Virus record (IMG/VR): IMGVR_UViG_3300024999_000038
Location: 1-64,000 of that record
Strand: one strand, 5' to 3'
DNA length: 64,000 bases
Origin: a virus
Shown here: positions 17,441-25,119 of the stretch, in pieces
Layout of the letters: each line of letters opens with the position of its first letter
Numbering within the stretch: position 1 is the first letter of the stretch
Notes under the pieces: model-generated
Databases searched by the model: none
The model's input: only the letters and a program-made list of their open reading frames with translations
What the model was told of the DNA's origin: nothing
Translations under genes and position numbers: made by a program

Positions 17441-18888
17441 GTGGTTATTCCTCCTAATTTATTTATTTCCAACTTCCTTCTAGATATTAAATTTCCATGA
17501 TTTACAGCAGATTGAATAGCTCCTTTTGTTGTATCTAAACTATTAGCGATTTCTTCATAAGTCAAGGATGTATTTATTATTAACTTTTGTGCATCCTCAA
17601 ATTGCCATTTTCTTTTTTCTCTACTACTCACCAACCTACATTCATCTACTGCCGAAGCAATTGTTGAAAATGGAACATCTACTTCTTTAGCAATTTCTTT
17701 ATATGTCATATTTGTAGTATCTAATAAACTTTGTGCTTTTTCTACATCCCACTTAATTTTTAATCTATTGTTAATTAATGATCCATTGTGTACGGTGCTT
17801 GATATAATATTACTATTAATACCCATTTTGTCTGCTATTTCACCATATGTTAATTCTGTATTATCTAAATACCATTGAACCTTTTCTAAGTCCCAATTTC
17901 TTTTAACACCTTCAAAAAATTTTATGTATTCTGGAATTTCTTTTATATGTGGGAAAAATACCTGTATTGCGTCTAAAATGTTTTTATAATCTCTATGATC
18001 TATTTCTACAAAATTATATTTATGTTCAATTGCATAAGTCTTTTTAATTATATCCTTTTTCTTCTGTGCCTCATTGTCATGATATTCACTTTGACACTCT
18101 ATTATTAAATTCAATGTCGGAACATAAATATCATATGGTAAATTATTTTTATATTTAGCACCTAAGTTTGCTTCCCATATAGTATCAGGATATTCATGCC
18201 TAAATACTTGTTTTAGTGCCGATGCCATTTTTGACTCAACTTGTAACATTACACAGTCATTACAAAACACACCTTCATTTCTAATATGACTTAACCCCTT
18301 TAGAAAACTCTCACCACAATTTTCACAAATAAAGTAATATTCTTGTGAAGTTTTAGAATATGTATTTTCAGGTGTTCTTTCCTTATTATTTATATAATCC
18401 CATTGTTTTGACCAATTATATTTATCATTATTAATAAAATTTTTATTTTCATTAGGGAATGTTTTTATTATGTTCCTATTTTTATCTCCGCAACTAATAC
18501 ATCTCATACCTTCTCCTTTTGTGGTAATGGTAGATAAACTTATAAAATTCTCTTTATCTTTTCCACAATCTATACAAGTTGTTCTTACCATAAGACTTGT
18601 TTTTGTACGCTTTATTTCTAATAATTTAATTCCAATTGGTTTTAATCTTTCAATAATTTCATCATCTAATATTTTAGAATTACGTCTAGCATATATAATC
18701 CCACACTCTTTGCATCTAACTTTATTCTTTTTTAGATTAGATAATGAAATCCATTTCTTCTTACCACAATCTATACATCCTATTTCTAAAAACCATCTTT
18801 TATTTTCGTATTTTGTATTATGTAACTCCACTTTTTTCTGCATTACTACATTTAATAAATCATCATGTGTTATCTCTTTTCTAGGCAA
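17437..18888 (-). CDS. Vsr/EDxHD-like homing endonuclease with zinc ribbons and HTH repeats
   Basis: 483 residues from TTG 18888 (GGAGGAATAATTAA). Order: four zinc-ribbon pairs (CIDCGKKK, CKECG, CIDCGKDK, CISCG, CENCG, CNDC), then a Vsr-like PD-(D/E)XK nuclease core YDIYVPTLNLIIECQSEYHD ... FVEIDHRDY, then three similar helix-turn-helix units each built on (L/M)TYxEIA...I.S.V. The EDxHD class (as in I-Bth0305I of a Bacillus phage) has this sort of core. It overlaps the RNA polymerase start, so it may have inserted at that boundary. Confidence 0.75.
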   Translation of the reverse strand: MPRKEITHDDLLNVVMQKKVELHNTKYENKRWFLEIGCIDCGKKKWISLSNLKKNKVRCKECGIIYARRNSKILDDEIIERLKPIGIKLLEIKRTKTSLMVRTTCIDCGKDKENFISLSTITTKGEGMRCISCGDKNRNIIKTFPNENKNFINNDKYNWSKQWDYINNKERTPENTYSKTSQEYYFICENCGESFLKGLSHIRNEGVFCNDCVMLQVESKMASALKQVFRHEYPDTIWEANLGAKYKNNLPYDIYVPTLNLIIECQSEYHDNEAQKKKDIIKKTYAIEHKYNFVEIDHRDYKNILDAIQVFFPHIKEIPEYIKFFEGVKRNWDLEKVQWYLDNTELTYGEIADKMGINSNIISSTVHNGSLINNRLKIKWDVEKAQSLLDTTNMTYKEIAKEVDVPFSTIASAVDECRLVSSREKRKWQFEDAQKLIINTSLTYEEIANSLDTTKGAIQSAVNHGNLISRRKLEINKLGGITT

Positions 18889-18991
18889 TTAATTATTCCT
18901 CCATCTTTTATTTTATTATAATAGGCATAAGGAGAGCATAAAACTCCCCTATACCATATAATACACCAACACCAAACCCCTAACAATCCTC

Positions 18992-19255
18992 TTATTCCCC
19001 ATAAATCAAAGCACAAATTCTCTCAACAATATATTCTTTATCACATTTTACATGATACATTGCCAATAAATCATAAGCATCTCTTAACTCTAATTCATAA
19101 AACACTTGTGGAGATTCATTTAAATCTATTAGAAAATAACTTTCGTCATCACCTTTTACTCCATCTAGTAGTCTATATCCAAATAAATCAAATAATGTTC
19201 TTGCACCATTTTGTGCTTTATCTAAGTAAATTTTATCTGTAATTTTATTAATCAT
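18992..19255 (-). CDS. Hypothetical protein
   Basis: An 87-residue protein with ribosome site AAAGAAGGAAAATTAAA before ATG 19255. Mixed alpha/beta, C-terminal helix with two Cys. No family recognised. The 100-nt gap downstream has a weak GGAG-N9-CTCC hairpin. Confidence 0.6.
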   Translation of the reverse strand: MINKITDKIYLDKAQNGARTLFDLFGYRLLDGVKGDDESYFLIDLNESPQVFYELELRDAYDLLAMYHVKCDKEYIVERICALIYGE

Positions 19256-19302
19256 TTTAATTTTCCTTCTTTCTATTTTTATATTACCTGTAGTTTTTTG
19301 AA

Positions 19303-19533
19303 TCAGAACTCATACAGTGCAAAAATATCTTCTTTGTATACCAATACACATTCATTTAGTACATGGTTATATCCCGTTGCTAAATCTACAACATTATATG
19401 AAATAGAATTCTTTCCATCTGAATAAAAATATACGTTCTCAACACTTATTATCCCAATAGGTGACAATGAATCAGTTTTATTCCAAAATAATTTATCACC
19501 AATGTTAAACTTTGTGTCAAATTCTATATGCAT
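19303..19533 (-). CDS. Small hypothetical protein, SH3-like KOW pattern
   Basis: I place the start at ATG 19533 because GAAAGGAATGTG precedes it; the longer in-frame reading to 19614 runs back through a hairpin. The 76-residue product has a FNIGDKLFW...V.Y.VVDLATGYNHVLNECVLV pattern seen in small beta-barrel proteins of phages and plasmids. Function unknown. Confidence 0.6.
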   Translation of the reverse strand: MHIEFDTKFNIGDKLFWNKTDSLSPIGIISVENVYFYSDGKNSISYNVVDLATGYNHVLNECVLVYKEDIFALYEF

Positions 19534-19563
19534 AAAATCACATTCCTTTCCTATTAATATTTT

Positions 19564-19605
19564 CCAACCAACGCACCAAAAACAGCATTTAGTCGCGTTG
19601 GTTGG
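19564..19605. repeat. 11-bp perfect inverted repeat in spacer
   Basis: CCAACCAACGC and GCGTTGGTTGG around 20 nt, just after the methyltransferase stop on the minus strand. The + side is followed by TTTT. It is placed like the plus-strand spacer hairpins of the right arm. Confidence 0.6.
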
Positions 19606-19653
19606 TTTTATCAAATAAAATCAAATAAAACTCACCATTTATAGGACATTATT

Positions 19654-21267
19654 TTATAATTCTATAAACAACTCTTTAAATATCTCTTCTAATACATTAA
19701 CAACTATACTATTACCTGCCATCTTATAAATCTGGCTATTAGAAATCCCATTCTCTTTTAATATGTAATAGTCTTCATCATCAAAACCCATTAGACGAAG
19801 GCATTCCAAAGGGGTTAATTTACGGATTCTATATGTATTTTCTAAATATAATCCTGTATTACTTCCTAATCCTCCTCCATTAGTTTTTTGACAACATGCT
19901 ATTCCCTCACTGTCATAAACTCTATAACCTTCTTTATAATTTCTACTAAAATCTTTTTCATTATCAATCCATTTATTTGTAGTGTCAATTCCACAGATAA
20001 ATTTTAATTCATTTTCTATAAGTATTTTATTACCTTCTCCTTTGTTGGTTGTTACAGTTGGAGCCAAACCATTTTCACTATAAACACAACCATTCATTCC
20101 ATTGCCCGAAGGATTAGTATTGCCAACTTTAACTACTTTTGCTTGACTATTTTCATTAATAATTAATATTCCATGTTTATCCTGTGTGTTTAGTGTAAAA
20201 CTTGGTTCTCCGTCTTCTTTAAATCTCCTACCATTTTGTCTTTTTTCTACTCTATCAGGAGTTAAACATGGTCTGACTTCTACTACAGCATTTTGATCTT
20301 GATTTCTGTTTAATCCTCGCCAATCGCTTGCATTTAAGCTATGAGCATTATCAATTTCATTTTTTATCCCATCTTTACGGTTAAAAGTTACTACTTTTTT
20401 CGGCTCTTTAAAGTCATTAGTGAGAAGAGTTGGGCATATTCCTTCATAAGTTTTAACCCCACCAAACCCATTTTTAGCATCTAAAATCATATTATTCTTT
20501 AGACCTTTTTTAACTTGTTCTTCATTAAATTTTTCTAATAGTTTTTCTGTTTTCTCTTGACTTATGTAATATTTTTCATCTACATCTGACTCTAATAAAT
20601 CCTTTAACCTAATACCATTATCAAATCCTTCTGGAAATTTAAAACTACAATCATCTATATCTTTTCTTATACTTATCACAAAAACTCGTTCCCTGTTTTG
20701 AGGTATACCATAATCTTTTGCATTCAACACTTTCCAATATATATTATATCCATATTCTTTTAATTCTTCTATAATCTTATCAAAACTTGGTTTAAATTGT
20801 TTACCAACAAGACCTTTAACGTTTTCCATAAGTAAATATTTTGGGTTTTTGTATCTAATAATTCTTAATGCTTCTACTACTAAACTTGATCTTGTCTTAT
20901 TAATGTTTTTATTGTTACAATTGGGGCAACTATCTCGTTTACTATAATGGACATCTAATGGATTCCATTCATGACCACAATCCTTACAATTCCACGTAGC
21001 ACCTTTCTGTTTACCAGCTATACTGAAATCCTGACATGGACTACCGAATGTATATAAGTCTAAATCTGGGAGTTTTGTTTCATCTATTAAACAAATATCT
21101 CCATAATTAAGTTTTTCTTTTATATTGTGTATTAATCCAAAAGATTTAATTGCATACTTATCAATCTCTGAAAACCCTACTAGCTCATGAGGTATATCTA
21201 ATCTCTCTATCGCTTTGCTAACAGCACCTAGACCTGCAAATCCCTCAAATATTTTTATTGTTTCCAA
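19654..21267 (-). CDS. DNA (cytosine-5) methyltransferase
   Basis: A 537-residue C5 methyltransferase. Motif I FAGLGAVSKA (residues 9-19), motif IV GSPCQDFS with catalytic C78, motif VI LMENVKG (147-152), motif VIII QNRERVFVIS, and C-terminal motifs IX-X LTPLECLRLMGF and KMAGNSIVVNVLEEI. A four-Cys zinc ribbon (CKDCG...CPNC, residues 94-117) is inserted after motif IV, and the target-recognition region has three repeats of the GxxPTxT type seen in phage enzymes, possibly allowing more than one target. It likely protects phage DNA from host restriction. The target sequence cannot be read from the protein. Confidence 0.93.
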   Translation of the reverse strand: METIKIFEGFAGLGAVSKAIERLDIPHELVGFSEIDKYAIKSFGLIHNIKEKLNYGDICLIDETKLPDLDLYTFGSPCQDFSIAGKQKGATWNCKDCGHEWNPLDVHYSKRDSCPNCNNKNINKTRSSLVVEALRIIRYKNPKYLLMENVKGLVGKQFKPSFDKIIEELKEYGYNIYWKVLNAKDYGIPQNRERVFVISIRKDIDDCSFKFPEGFDNGIRLKDLLESDVDEKYYISQEKTEKLLEKFNEEQVKKGLKNNMILDAKNGFGGVKTYEGICPTLLTNDFKEPKKVVTFNRKDGIKNEIDNAHSLNASDWRGLNRNQDQNAVVEVRPCLTPDRVEKRQNGRRFKEDGEPSFTLNTQDKHGILIINENSQAKVVKVGNTNPSGNGMNGCVYSENGLAPTVTTNKGEGNKILIENELKFICGIDTTNKWIDNEKDFSRNYKEGYRVYDSEGIACCQKTNGGGLGSNTGLYLENTYRIRKLTPLECLRLMGFDDEDYYILKENGISNSQIYKMAGNSIVVNVLEEIFKELFIEL

Positions 21268-21324
21268 TATTGTATTTCCTACTTTCTATTATTTATTTAT
21301 ATATTATTATTAATGATTCACCTT

Positions 21325-21585
21325 TTATTCCTCAGCAACCATTTCACTCTTCTCATGCCATAAAAATCTCTTAACCTCACCTTCAAACCATATTTGATTA
21401 ATAAATGGTTTATCAGATAATTTAGCACAATAATGATAATAATGATTATCTTTTAAATCCAACCAATAAAAGTGAGGCCATTTACATTTAAATATTTCTA
21501 ACCATGAACCTCTTTTATGTATTATTGTTTTAGTTGGGTTTAGTATGAATTGTTTCCACGCTCCTAATAGACAATTACTATACAT
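21325..21585 (-). CDS. Hypothetical protein, aromatic-rich
   Basis: 86 residues from ATG 21585 (AAGAAAGGAGAGACAA). Rich in Trp, Tyr and His; no membrane segment. No family recognised. It lies in a run of small genes upstream of the methyltransferase. Confidence 0.6.
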   Translation of the reverse strand: MYSNCLLGAWKQFILNPTKTIIHKRGSWLEIFKCKWPHFYWLDLKDNHYYHYCAKLSDKPFINQIWFEGEVKRFLWHEKSEMVAEE

Positions 21586-21599
21586 TTGTCTCTCCTTTC

Positions 21600-21797
21600 T
21601 TAATATATTTCCTTACACTTTACTACATCAATATTATGATATTTTGCACAATCTTTGCAATAATATAAATCATCTTCTTTTCCTACAAAGATATCTTCCA
21701 CTCTAATTAATTCTTCTTTGCAATAATGGCAATTTTCAGAAATATAATCTAGTTCATCCTCTACAATATTATGATTCAATACTTTTTGCATCTTCAT
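21600..21797 (-). CDS. Small zinc-ribbon protein
   Basis: Start placed at ATG 21797 with GGAGG 12 nt upstream; it overlaps the preceding gene by 29 nt in another frame. The 65-residue product has CHYC and CKDC separated by 22 residues, a treble-clef or zinc-ribbon arrangement. Function unknown. Confidence 0.6.
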   Translation of the reverse strand: MKMQKVLNHNIVEDELDYISENCHYCKEELIRVEDIFVGKEDDLYYCKDCAKYHNIDVVKCKEIY

Positions 21798-22164
21798 TAC
21801 GAATCGTTGCCTCCGCAATTTCAAAGCTAGTATAATCTTCAATCACTAGTTCACAAAAATTATCTACATTCTTAAATAACCAATTCTCTAATTGCATAGA
21901 GCCGATACAATATCCTTCGATTTTGTGTGATTTATCTCTACACATATGTAAATTACCCATACCATTGAATGATTCTGTACTATTGTATACTCTTCCTACC
22001 ACCCTAACTAATTTACTTATTGATGAATCCCTATTAAATATTTCTTCTAAAATTGATGTAATGTTGGTTTTTTCTTGAGTCACTTTATCAATTATAATGT
22101 AATCCATTTTATTGTTTTTTGTATCATCTAATATAAGTTGACCATTTAAATATATTGATTTCAT
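21769..22164 (-). CDS. Hypothetical protein
   Basis: 131 residues from ATG 22164 (AAGAAAGAAGGAAAAATAAA). Appears soluble alpha/beta. No family recognised. Its end overlaps the next gene, suggesting translational coupling. Confidence 0.65.
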   Translation of the reverse strand: MKSIYLNGQLILDDTKNNKMDYIIIDKVTQEKTNITSILEEIFNRDSSISKLVRVVGRVYNSTESFNGMGNLHMCRDKSHKIEGYCIGSMQLENWLFKNVDNFCELVIEDYTSFEIAEATIRNEDAKSIES

Positions 22165-22429
22165 TTTATTTTTCCTTCTTTCTTATTGTAAATTTATTTT
22201 TATATTTATATTTATATTTATATTTATTAAACTTTTACTAGATACATGTCTCTCGCTGTAATAATTATCCTAATATTTACCAGCTCTACAACCCTAGTGT
22301 AGCAAGGGTTTGAAATACACATTTTTAGAGAATTAAAATATTTGAGTCTAGAATCAATTAGATTATCCTTTGTGAATACTTGTTAGTATGCAAATATTGA
22401 ACGTCTTAGATAGTCAAATATTTGTGATT
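22165..22429. other. 265-nt spacer with TTATAT repeats and a TTGCTACA hairpin
   Basis: Contains about five tandem TTTATA units (22197-22230) and, at 22290-22311 on the minus strand, AACCCT-TGCTACACT-AGGGTT, the second copy of the hairpin at 14670-14692. No gene seen. Confidence 0.5.
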
Positions 22430-22849
22430 TTATGTATTTGTAATATTATTTTTCTGTTCTTTGAGTTTTAACTTTTCTTCTTTTAATTTTTCTTTCAGTT
22501 TCCATTCTTTAAGTTGCTGGTTGCTTCCTTTGGTTAATATTCTTACTATTTTATGTATTTCATGTAAATCACATTCATTAAAATGAAGAATTGCCTCTTC
22601 ACAGATATCACCACTAATATGTTCCCATACTTTAATTCCTGCTGATTCAAACTTTGGCATTAGATTGTTTACTGTACTTGAACCAGACGGTAGTAACATT
22701 GCAAGAATGTCAGGATTATCTGAGTATCTGTATATTTGATTGTTTTTAAATTTTAGATAATTATCGTCTTTGTTCTTTGATAGTTTTCCGTCTGTATTGG
22801 TTTCAAAAAATATGGTGTACAAACCTAAATACTTTGTTATTTTTAGCAA
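22430..22849 (-). CDS. Hypothetical protein with Lys/Glu-rich coiled-coil tail
   Basis: 139 residues. The TTG at 22849 directly abuts GAGAGGAG, so the true start may lie a few codons in. The last 30 residues (KLKEKLKEEKLKLKEQK) form a charged helix. No family recognised. Confidence 0.5.
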   Translation of the reverse strand: MLKITKYLGLYTIFFETNTDGKLSKNKDDNYLKFKNNQIYRYSDNPDILAMLLPSGSSTVNNLMPKFESAGIKVWEHISGDICEEAILHFNECDLHEIHKIVRILTKGSNQQLKEWKLKEKLKEEKLKLKEQKNNITNT

Positions 22850-22873
22850 CTCCTCTCTATATAATACGTATAC

Positions 22874-24334
22874 TTAATCGCAATAAGACCATAAAAGTTT
22901 TTCGTTTGTTATAGGGTGTTTTCCTGCGAAATCCAACTTATTGTTACAACAAGCAGATATGTTATTTACATTATATTCTCTACTTGCCTCTGCTAGAGAA
23001 TTAAAAACTTCACCTGTTGTTAAACATACTACTTTTTTACTTCCTTGTCCCCCTTGTAAAATACCATTCGCTTTTTGCTTTTCTTTTGGGTTATAATTAC
23101 ACCATCCCAAAATAACTCCTTGCTTTAAATAATTTGTAACAGTACCTCTGTTTAATTTTAGTTCATTTGCTATTCCTAATGTGCTTGTAATTCCTGAAGA
23201 CCATAGGTCGCAAGATTTTTTTACAAAACTAGAACATGCAAATTCATGACATTTTAACCAATCAATATCATCTTCTTTGAAGTTTAATAATATAGGCAAT
23301 TTACTGTTCATAATACTATTTTTAATCCATTTCATTTCCGATTTTCTACAATCTAATATTATGTAATTTTTAATACCATTTACTTTAGCAAGTTGTTCTT
23401 TACTTTTATCATTTTTCTGTGTTTCATTTAAAGAGGTTATCCAATTTTTGTTTTCCTTATAGTGTTGTAATCCGTGAGTTTCGACAATTCCATTTATTTT
23501 AGTGATATAATTATCATATTTATAATCTCCACACCATTCAAATGTTATTTTGCTTAATTGTGTTTTAAATTCCAAGTTCAATTGTTCAAACACACTAAAC
23601 AAAAACTTTTCTGAGTAAAATCCATCTGAGCATTTAGGACAAGAAAGTCCACTTTTTATAAATCGTCTAGGAGTTATTGGTTTTTCATATCCACAATCAG
23701 GGCATTTCATAAGAAGTTTTTCTGCTGTACCAACTGAATAATTTAATGCATCTTCTTTATTTACTAGATGTTTTACTAATTCTGGATTTGTTACTGCAAT
23801 TGCATTACATTGATAGCAATCAATATTTCCATTCTTCCTAACAACAAAATTAGCTATATTTTTCCTCTCTGAAATATGTTCAGGATTGTCCAAACATTTA
23901 AACCAATACCCCTTAAAATTTTCCCCTTGTGATCTATAACTTATTTCACTTGGTTTTAATTTATTTAAATCATAATCCCATCTATCTAATACATCTTGTC
24001 TATTATTTTCAATACACCATTGATAAAATGATTTAGATTTATCTAACCTAATTTTTGTTATTTTTTCTTTTCCAAATAATTCGTAAGCACATCTATTACA
24101 ATAATATTTTTCATCTTCTTTAACGTATCTTTTATAATTGGCCCAAGTTATATTTTTTAATATTTCACCACATCCATCACATTGAACATCAATTAAGATA
24201 CGTGACCAATCTTGTAAATCTTCAACTCTAACTTCAAATTCTTCTTTCCATTTTGTAAAAATATATTTCTTATCTTCGTACCATTTTTTATTTTTCGGAT
24301 TCCATTGCGTAAATACTGTTTTTGTTAAAATCAT
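22874..24334 (-). CDS. Vsr-like homing endonuclease with zinc ribbons and NUMO motif
   Basis: Start placed at ATG 24334, 9 nt after AAAGGAG; the longer reading to GTG 24400 places the start inside a ribosome site. About 486 residues: N-terminal module (TQWNPKNKKWYEDKKY ... VEDLQDWS) shared with the HNH enzyme at 5.6-6.9 kb; zinc ribbons (CDGCGE, CNRC, CYQC, CPDCG, CPKC); a Vsr-like core YDNYITKINGIVETHGLQHY; then a HTH and a C-terminal NUMOD1 segment (TTGEVFNSLAEASREYNV). It has its own promoter at 24418-24446. Confidence 0.78.
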   Translation of the reverse strand: MILTKTVFTQWNPKNKKWYEDKKYIFTKWKEEFEVRVEDLQDWSRILIDVQCDGCGEILKNITWANYKRYVKEDEKYYCNRCAYELFGKEKITKIRLDKSKSFYQWCIENNRQDVLDRWDYDLNKLKPSEISYRSQGENFKGYWFKCLDNPEHISERKNIANFVVRKNGNIDCYQCNAIAVTNPELVKHLVNKEDALNYSVGTAEKLLMKCPDCGYEKPITPRRFIKSGLSCPKCSDGFYSEKFLFSVFEQLNLEFKTQLSKITFEWCGDYKYDNYITKINGIVETHGLQHYKENKNWITSLNETQKNDKSKEQLAKVNGIKNYIILDCRKSEMKWIKNSIMNSKLPILLNFKEDDIDWLKCHEFACSSFVKKSCDLWSSGITSTLGIANELKLNRGTVTNYLKQGVILGWCNYNPKEKQKANGILQGGQGSKKVVCLTTGEVFNSLAEASREYNVNNISACCNNKLDFAGKHPITNEKLLWSYCD

Positions 24335-24417
24335 ATTTTTCATCTCCTTTACATTATATTTACATAGTATGTACCAATATATTTTAGAATTACTTTTCAC
24401 CTCCTCTTCCTGTAATC

Positions 24418-24446
24418 ATTATACCATATTACTTATTGAATTGCAA
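24418..24446 (-). promoter_or_regulatory. Sigma-A-type promoter for homing endonuclease
   Basis: TTGCAA-N17-TATAAT on the minus strand with an AAAATAATTATT UP element just upstream, the same layout as the right-arm early promoters. Confidence 0.7.
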
Positions 24447-24487
24447 ATAATTATTTTACTATTTACAAAACAAAAATCATACTCCTT

Positions 24488-24769
24488 TTACATCGTACAA
24501 TTATACAAATCCTTCATCTCATCTTTTAAAGATCCATATCCATATTTATAATCTAATCTAGGAAATATAGTAACTGAGCGTTTCCAATCCATATGCTCTA
24601 TAGTTAGAATAATTTCATGCCCTATACTGTGTCCTTCATTATCAAGTTTGTCATATTGACTGACTATGAATTTAGGAGGAGAATCTGTATCATTTTTGTA
24701 TTCTTGTTTGCATATTTTATCTACTGCAAATTGAATGGAATCAATAATGTTTATGTATTCTAATTTCAT
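24488..24769 (-). CDS. Hypothetical protein
   Basis: 93 residues from ATG 24769 (GAAGTGAAATAACAA). Alternating strands and helices; no family recognised. It lies between the homing endonuclease promoter and a zinc-ribbon gene. Confidence 0.6.
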   Translation of the reverse strand: MKLEYINIIDSIQFAVDKICKQEYKNDTDSPPKFIVSQYDKLDNEGHSIGHEIILTIEHMDWKRSVTIFPRLDYKYGYGSLKDEMKDLYNCTM

Positions 24770-24786
24770 TTGTTATTTCACTTCCT

Positions 24787-24966
24787 TTATACATCAAATT
24801 CAACTTCGTATTCATAATTACATTGTGGACATTGTACCTCATAATTATCTCCACCATGCAAATAACGTGGTTTAAAATTACATTTAGGACAATTAAATTC
24901 ATCAGGTAGATGTTGATGTTTTATAATCAATTTGTTTACAAATGGTGACAACCAATCATTATCCAT
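24787..24966 (-). CDS. Small zinc-ribbon protein
   Basis: 59 residues from ATG 24966 after AAAAGGAGGTGAAAAT. CPKC (26-29) and CPQC (46-49) make a rubredoxin-like zinc ribbon; acidic tail. It is the first gene of a transcript that begins at the promoter 25066-25094 and carries the hairpin leader 24996-25058. Confidence 0.75.
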   Translation of the reverse strand: MDNDWLSPFVNKLIIKHQHLPDEFNCPKCNFKPRYLHGGDNYEVQCPQCNYEYEVEFDV

Positions 24967-24995
24967 ATTTTCACCTCCTTTTATTGTTAGATTTT

Positions 24996-25058
24996 GAGGT
25001 AAGGGGTTTACATATTTAATTGCAAAGTTTTAATATGTAAACATACGCCCCGTACCTC
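24996..25058 (-). promoter_or_regulatory. 5'-terminal hairpin leader
   Basis: GAGGTA+GGGG pair with CCCC+TACCTC and enclose GTTTACATATT/AATATGTAAAC, about 20 bp in all. The predicted start site of the promoter at 25066-25094 falls at the first base of this hairpin, so the mRNA would begin with it. This could stabilise the mRNA or regulate the zinc-ribbon gene. Confidence 0.6.
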
Positions 25059-25065
25059 TATATAC

Positions 25066-25094
25066 AGTATATCATTTAGTCAATGTTATGTCAA
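25066..25094 (-). promoter_or_regulatory. Sigma-A-type promoter
   Basis: TTGACA-N17-TATACT on the minus strand, near consensus. Confidence 0.78.
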
Positions 25095-25119
25095 ATAAAT
25101 TTATTTATTAATTTAAAAA

